From Acidobacteriota bacterium (GTDB lineage Bacteria > Acidobacteriota > Terriglobia > Acidiferrales > UBA7541), in assembly GCA_013289715.1 (NCBI GenBank), contig JABCZJ010000008.1, positions 62,001 through 126,000 of the forward strand: a stretch of 64,000 nt of DNA. Reading direction: 5' to 3'. The notes beneath the pieces were generated by a model, which was given only the letters and a program-made list of their open reading frames with translations, made no database searches and was not told where the DNA came from. The translations under genes were made by a program, and so were the position numbers. Below are positions 62,745-64,000 of the stretch, one piece after another; within the stretch, counting starts at the first letter, position 1; every line of letters begins with the position of its first letter.

Positions 62745-64000
62745 ATGCCGATTTTCCTCTACTCTGCCGGCGTGCTCGCTCTCACCACTGGCCTTGTGGT
62801 CTTCTCCTACTTCGATCGCGCCTTGCGCGAACTCGGCCGCGTTCATCCCGGACGAATCCACCGGCATCTCGACACGTTCGAAATGGACGTCGAGCCGCGC
62901 TTCCATATGGAACGGCGCCGCGCAGCTCTCGGCTTCAGCCTCCTCGCGCGCTTCTGGCTTGTTTTTGTCGCCGCCATCACTGCGCGCGGTGTGCTCTTCT
63001 TCGTTCCGGGAACCTGGGAAGCCGGCGTCGAAATGATATTTTTTCTGGGCGCCGAAGTTGTCATCGCCATGCAGTTTTTCCCGGCGCTCCTGCTGGCGCG
63101 CGCTCCGGGGAATTGGGTGCTGCCGCTGGTTCCCATCGTGCGCGTGTTTCTCTTCATCATTTGGCCGGTGCAAGCGGTGCTCGAGCTGCTGATCTCGGTG
63201 CTGCATTTGTCCGAAGAAAGCGAAGAAGAGCAAACCCCGGCGGCCGAACAGCAGCAGGCCATCGAAGCGCTCGTAGACGCCGCCACCGAAGAGGGCATCA
63301 TCGAACAGGACGAAGCTCGCCTGATCGAGTCCGTCGTCGAATTCGGCGACAAGCGCGTCCGCGATGTGATGACCCCGCGGCCGGACGTAATCGCCATTCG
63401 CGCCGACGCTTCGCTTGAGGAATTGCGCGACCTCGTTGTCGAAACAAAATTCTCGCGCCTGCCCGTATTCGAAAAGACGCTCGACGACATCGCCGGCATC
63501 GTCATGGCTCGCGACATGCTCGAAGTACCCGACCGCGAAGCCGCGCACCGCACCGTGCGCGAACTGATGCGTCCCGCGCTGTTCATCCCGGAAACGAAAT
63601 TCGGCTCAGAGCTGCTAAAGGAAATGCAGCGCAAGAATCAGCAGATGGCCATCGTGATTGACGAATACGGTCTGATGGCTGGCCTTGTCACCATCGAAGA
63701 TCTCGTCGAGGAAATCGTCGGCGAAATCGGCGAAGAAGACCGCAGGCCCGCGCCGGACGTCGTCCGCGAAGCCAGCGGTGCCCTCGTGATTCGCGGCAGC
63801 GTGCAGCTGGAAAAAGTCGGCGAGCTCTTCGGCGTGCAACTCGATTCCGGCATGCAGCATTCCGCCGCGACCACCATCGCCGGCCTGCTCAACAGCGTCG
63901 CAGGCCACGTGCCGCGCACAGGCGAGGTCATCGAAGCCGACGGCTTGCGCTTCGAGGTAATCGAAGCCAACCAACGCAAAGTCCTCCGCGTCCGCGCCAA
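62745..64000 (+). CDS. CNNM/CorC hemolysin-family transporter, 3' end beyond window
   Basis: At least 418 residues; the frame is open at the right edge. ATG two bases after the ybeY stop. The N-terminal half has four or so hydrophobic segments of DUF21/CNNM type (SAGVLALTTGLVVFS, GFSLLARFWLVFVAAITA, MIFFLGAEVVIAMQFFPALL, VPIVRVFLFIIWPV). A CBS pair follows: RVRDVMTPRPDVIAIRAD and MAIVIDEYGLMAGLVTIED. A CorC/HlyC domain (VIRGSVQLEKVGELFGVQ) is last seen. The family is linked to Mg/Co transport or resistance. Confidence 0.92.
   Translation, partial: MPIFLYSAGVLALTTGLVVFSYFDRALRELGRVHPGRIHRHLDTFEMDVEPRFHMERRRAALGFSLLARFWLVFVAAITARGVLFFVPGTWEAGVEMIFFLGAEVVIAMQFFPALLLARAPGNWVLPLVPIVRVFLFIIWPVQAVLELLISVLHLSEESEEEQTPAAEQQQAIEALVDAATEEGIIEQDEARLIESVVEFGDKRVRDVMTPRPDVIAIRADASLEELRDLVVETKFSRLPVFEKTLDDIAGIVMARDMLEVPDREAAHRTVRELMRPALFIPETKFGSELLKEMQRKNQQMAIVIDEYGLMAGLVTIEDLVEEIVGEIGEEDRRPAPDVVREASGALVIRGSVQLEKVGELFGVQLDSGMQHSAATTIAGLLNSVAGHVPRTGEVIEADGLRFEVIEANQRKVLRVRA

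Noticed and set aside
1..64000. tRNA, rRNA, CRISPR array, integrase or transposase
   Set aside because: I looked for cloverleaf-like and regular repeat-spacer patterns and for mobile-element proteins and saw none; a covariance-model scan could still find a small RNA.

Overview
The window looks like a chromosomal segment of an Acidobacteriota bacterium. The sequence is GC-rich by eye. It carries an 'acidobacterial duplicated orphan permease' (ADOP) next to a PadR repressor, a DUF3300/DUF2950 pair, a kinase/PP2C/FHA signalling cluster, several hybrid sensors and many short GC-rich hairpin repeats between genes. The phylum call rests on gene content, not on a marker-gene tree. I see no rRNA, tRNA, CRISPR array, phage or transposase gene. 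Most genes are ordinary chromosomal genes on both strands in short operons.

Region by region. 1-4.0 kb: an exported DUF3300 protein and a DUF2950 lipoprotein, then a secreted beta-helix protein. 4.1-6.1 kb: a GAF/free-Met-sulfoxide-reductase-like protein and a PilT-type ATPase. 6.3-9.8 kb: a Ser/Thr kinase with a periplasmic SPOR-like domain, a PP2C phosphatase and an FHA protein in one operon. 9.9-19.4 kb: hypothetical exported proteins, a hybrid histidine kinase, an Ig-like lipoprotein, a phosphodiesterase-type enzyme and a second histidine kinase. 19.7-29.9 kb: S41 protease, TatB-TatC, a glutaminyl-cyclase-like M28 enzyme, aroB, ubiE/menG, a DsbD-N protein with a redoxin, and a GGDEF/EAL protein. 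29.9-31.3 kb: a decayed patch with a cupin gene, a redoxin tail fragment and a frameshifted plant-type LRR gene. 31.3-35.9 kb: NtrC/NtrB-like pair, a coiled-coil exported protein and prepilin peptidase.

36-43.5 kb: a Tat-exported ferritin-like protein, ADOP permease with PadR (two matching palindromes lie over the padR start), an outer-membrane barrel, an alpha/beta hydrolase and small hypotheticals. 43.6-55.3 kb: a catabolic block on the minus strand with hutH, thioesterase, two enoyl-CoA hydratases, HMG-CoA lyase, a methylcrotonyl-CoA-carboxylase-type beta subunit, a B12-binding subunit and an acyl-CoA mutase. The mutase carries Phe and Gln at the two specificity positions, the isobutyryl-CoA mutase signature, so the block suggests leucine/valine/histidine catabolism. 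A GxxExxY gene broken by one amber codon sits in this block, enclosed by imperfect 45-base inverted repeats. 55.5-64 kb: TolC-type channel, TPM protein, nucleotidyltransferase-like protein, LemA, PilZ, and the ybeZ-ybeY-CNNM/CorC operon running off the right end.

No completely new multi-gene system is evident. The best leads are the inverted-repeat-bounded GxxExxY unit, the paired PadR operators, the SPOR-tailed kinase cluster, the mutase with isobutyryl-type residues, the glutaminyl-cyclase-like lipoprotein and the LRR pseudogene.
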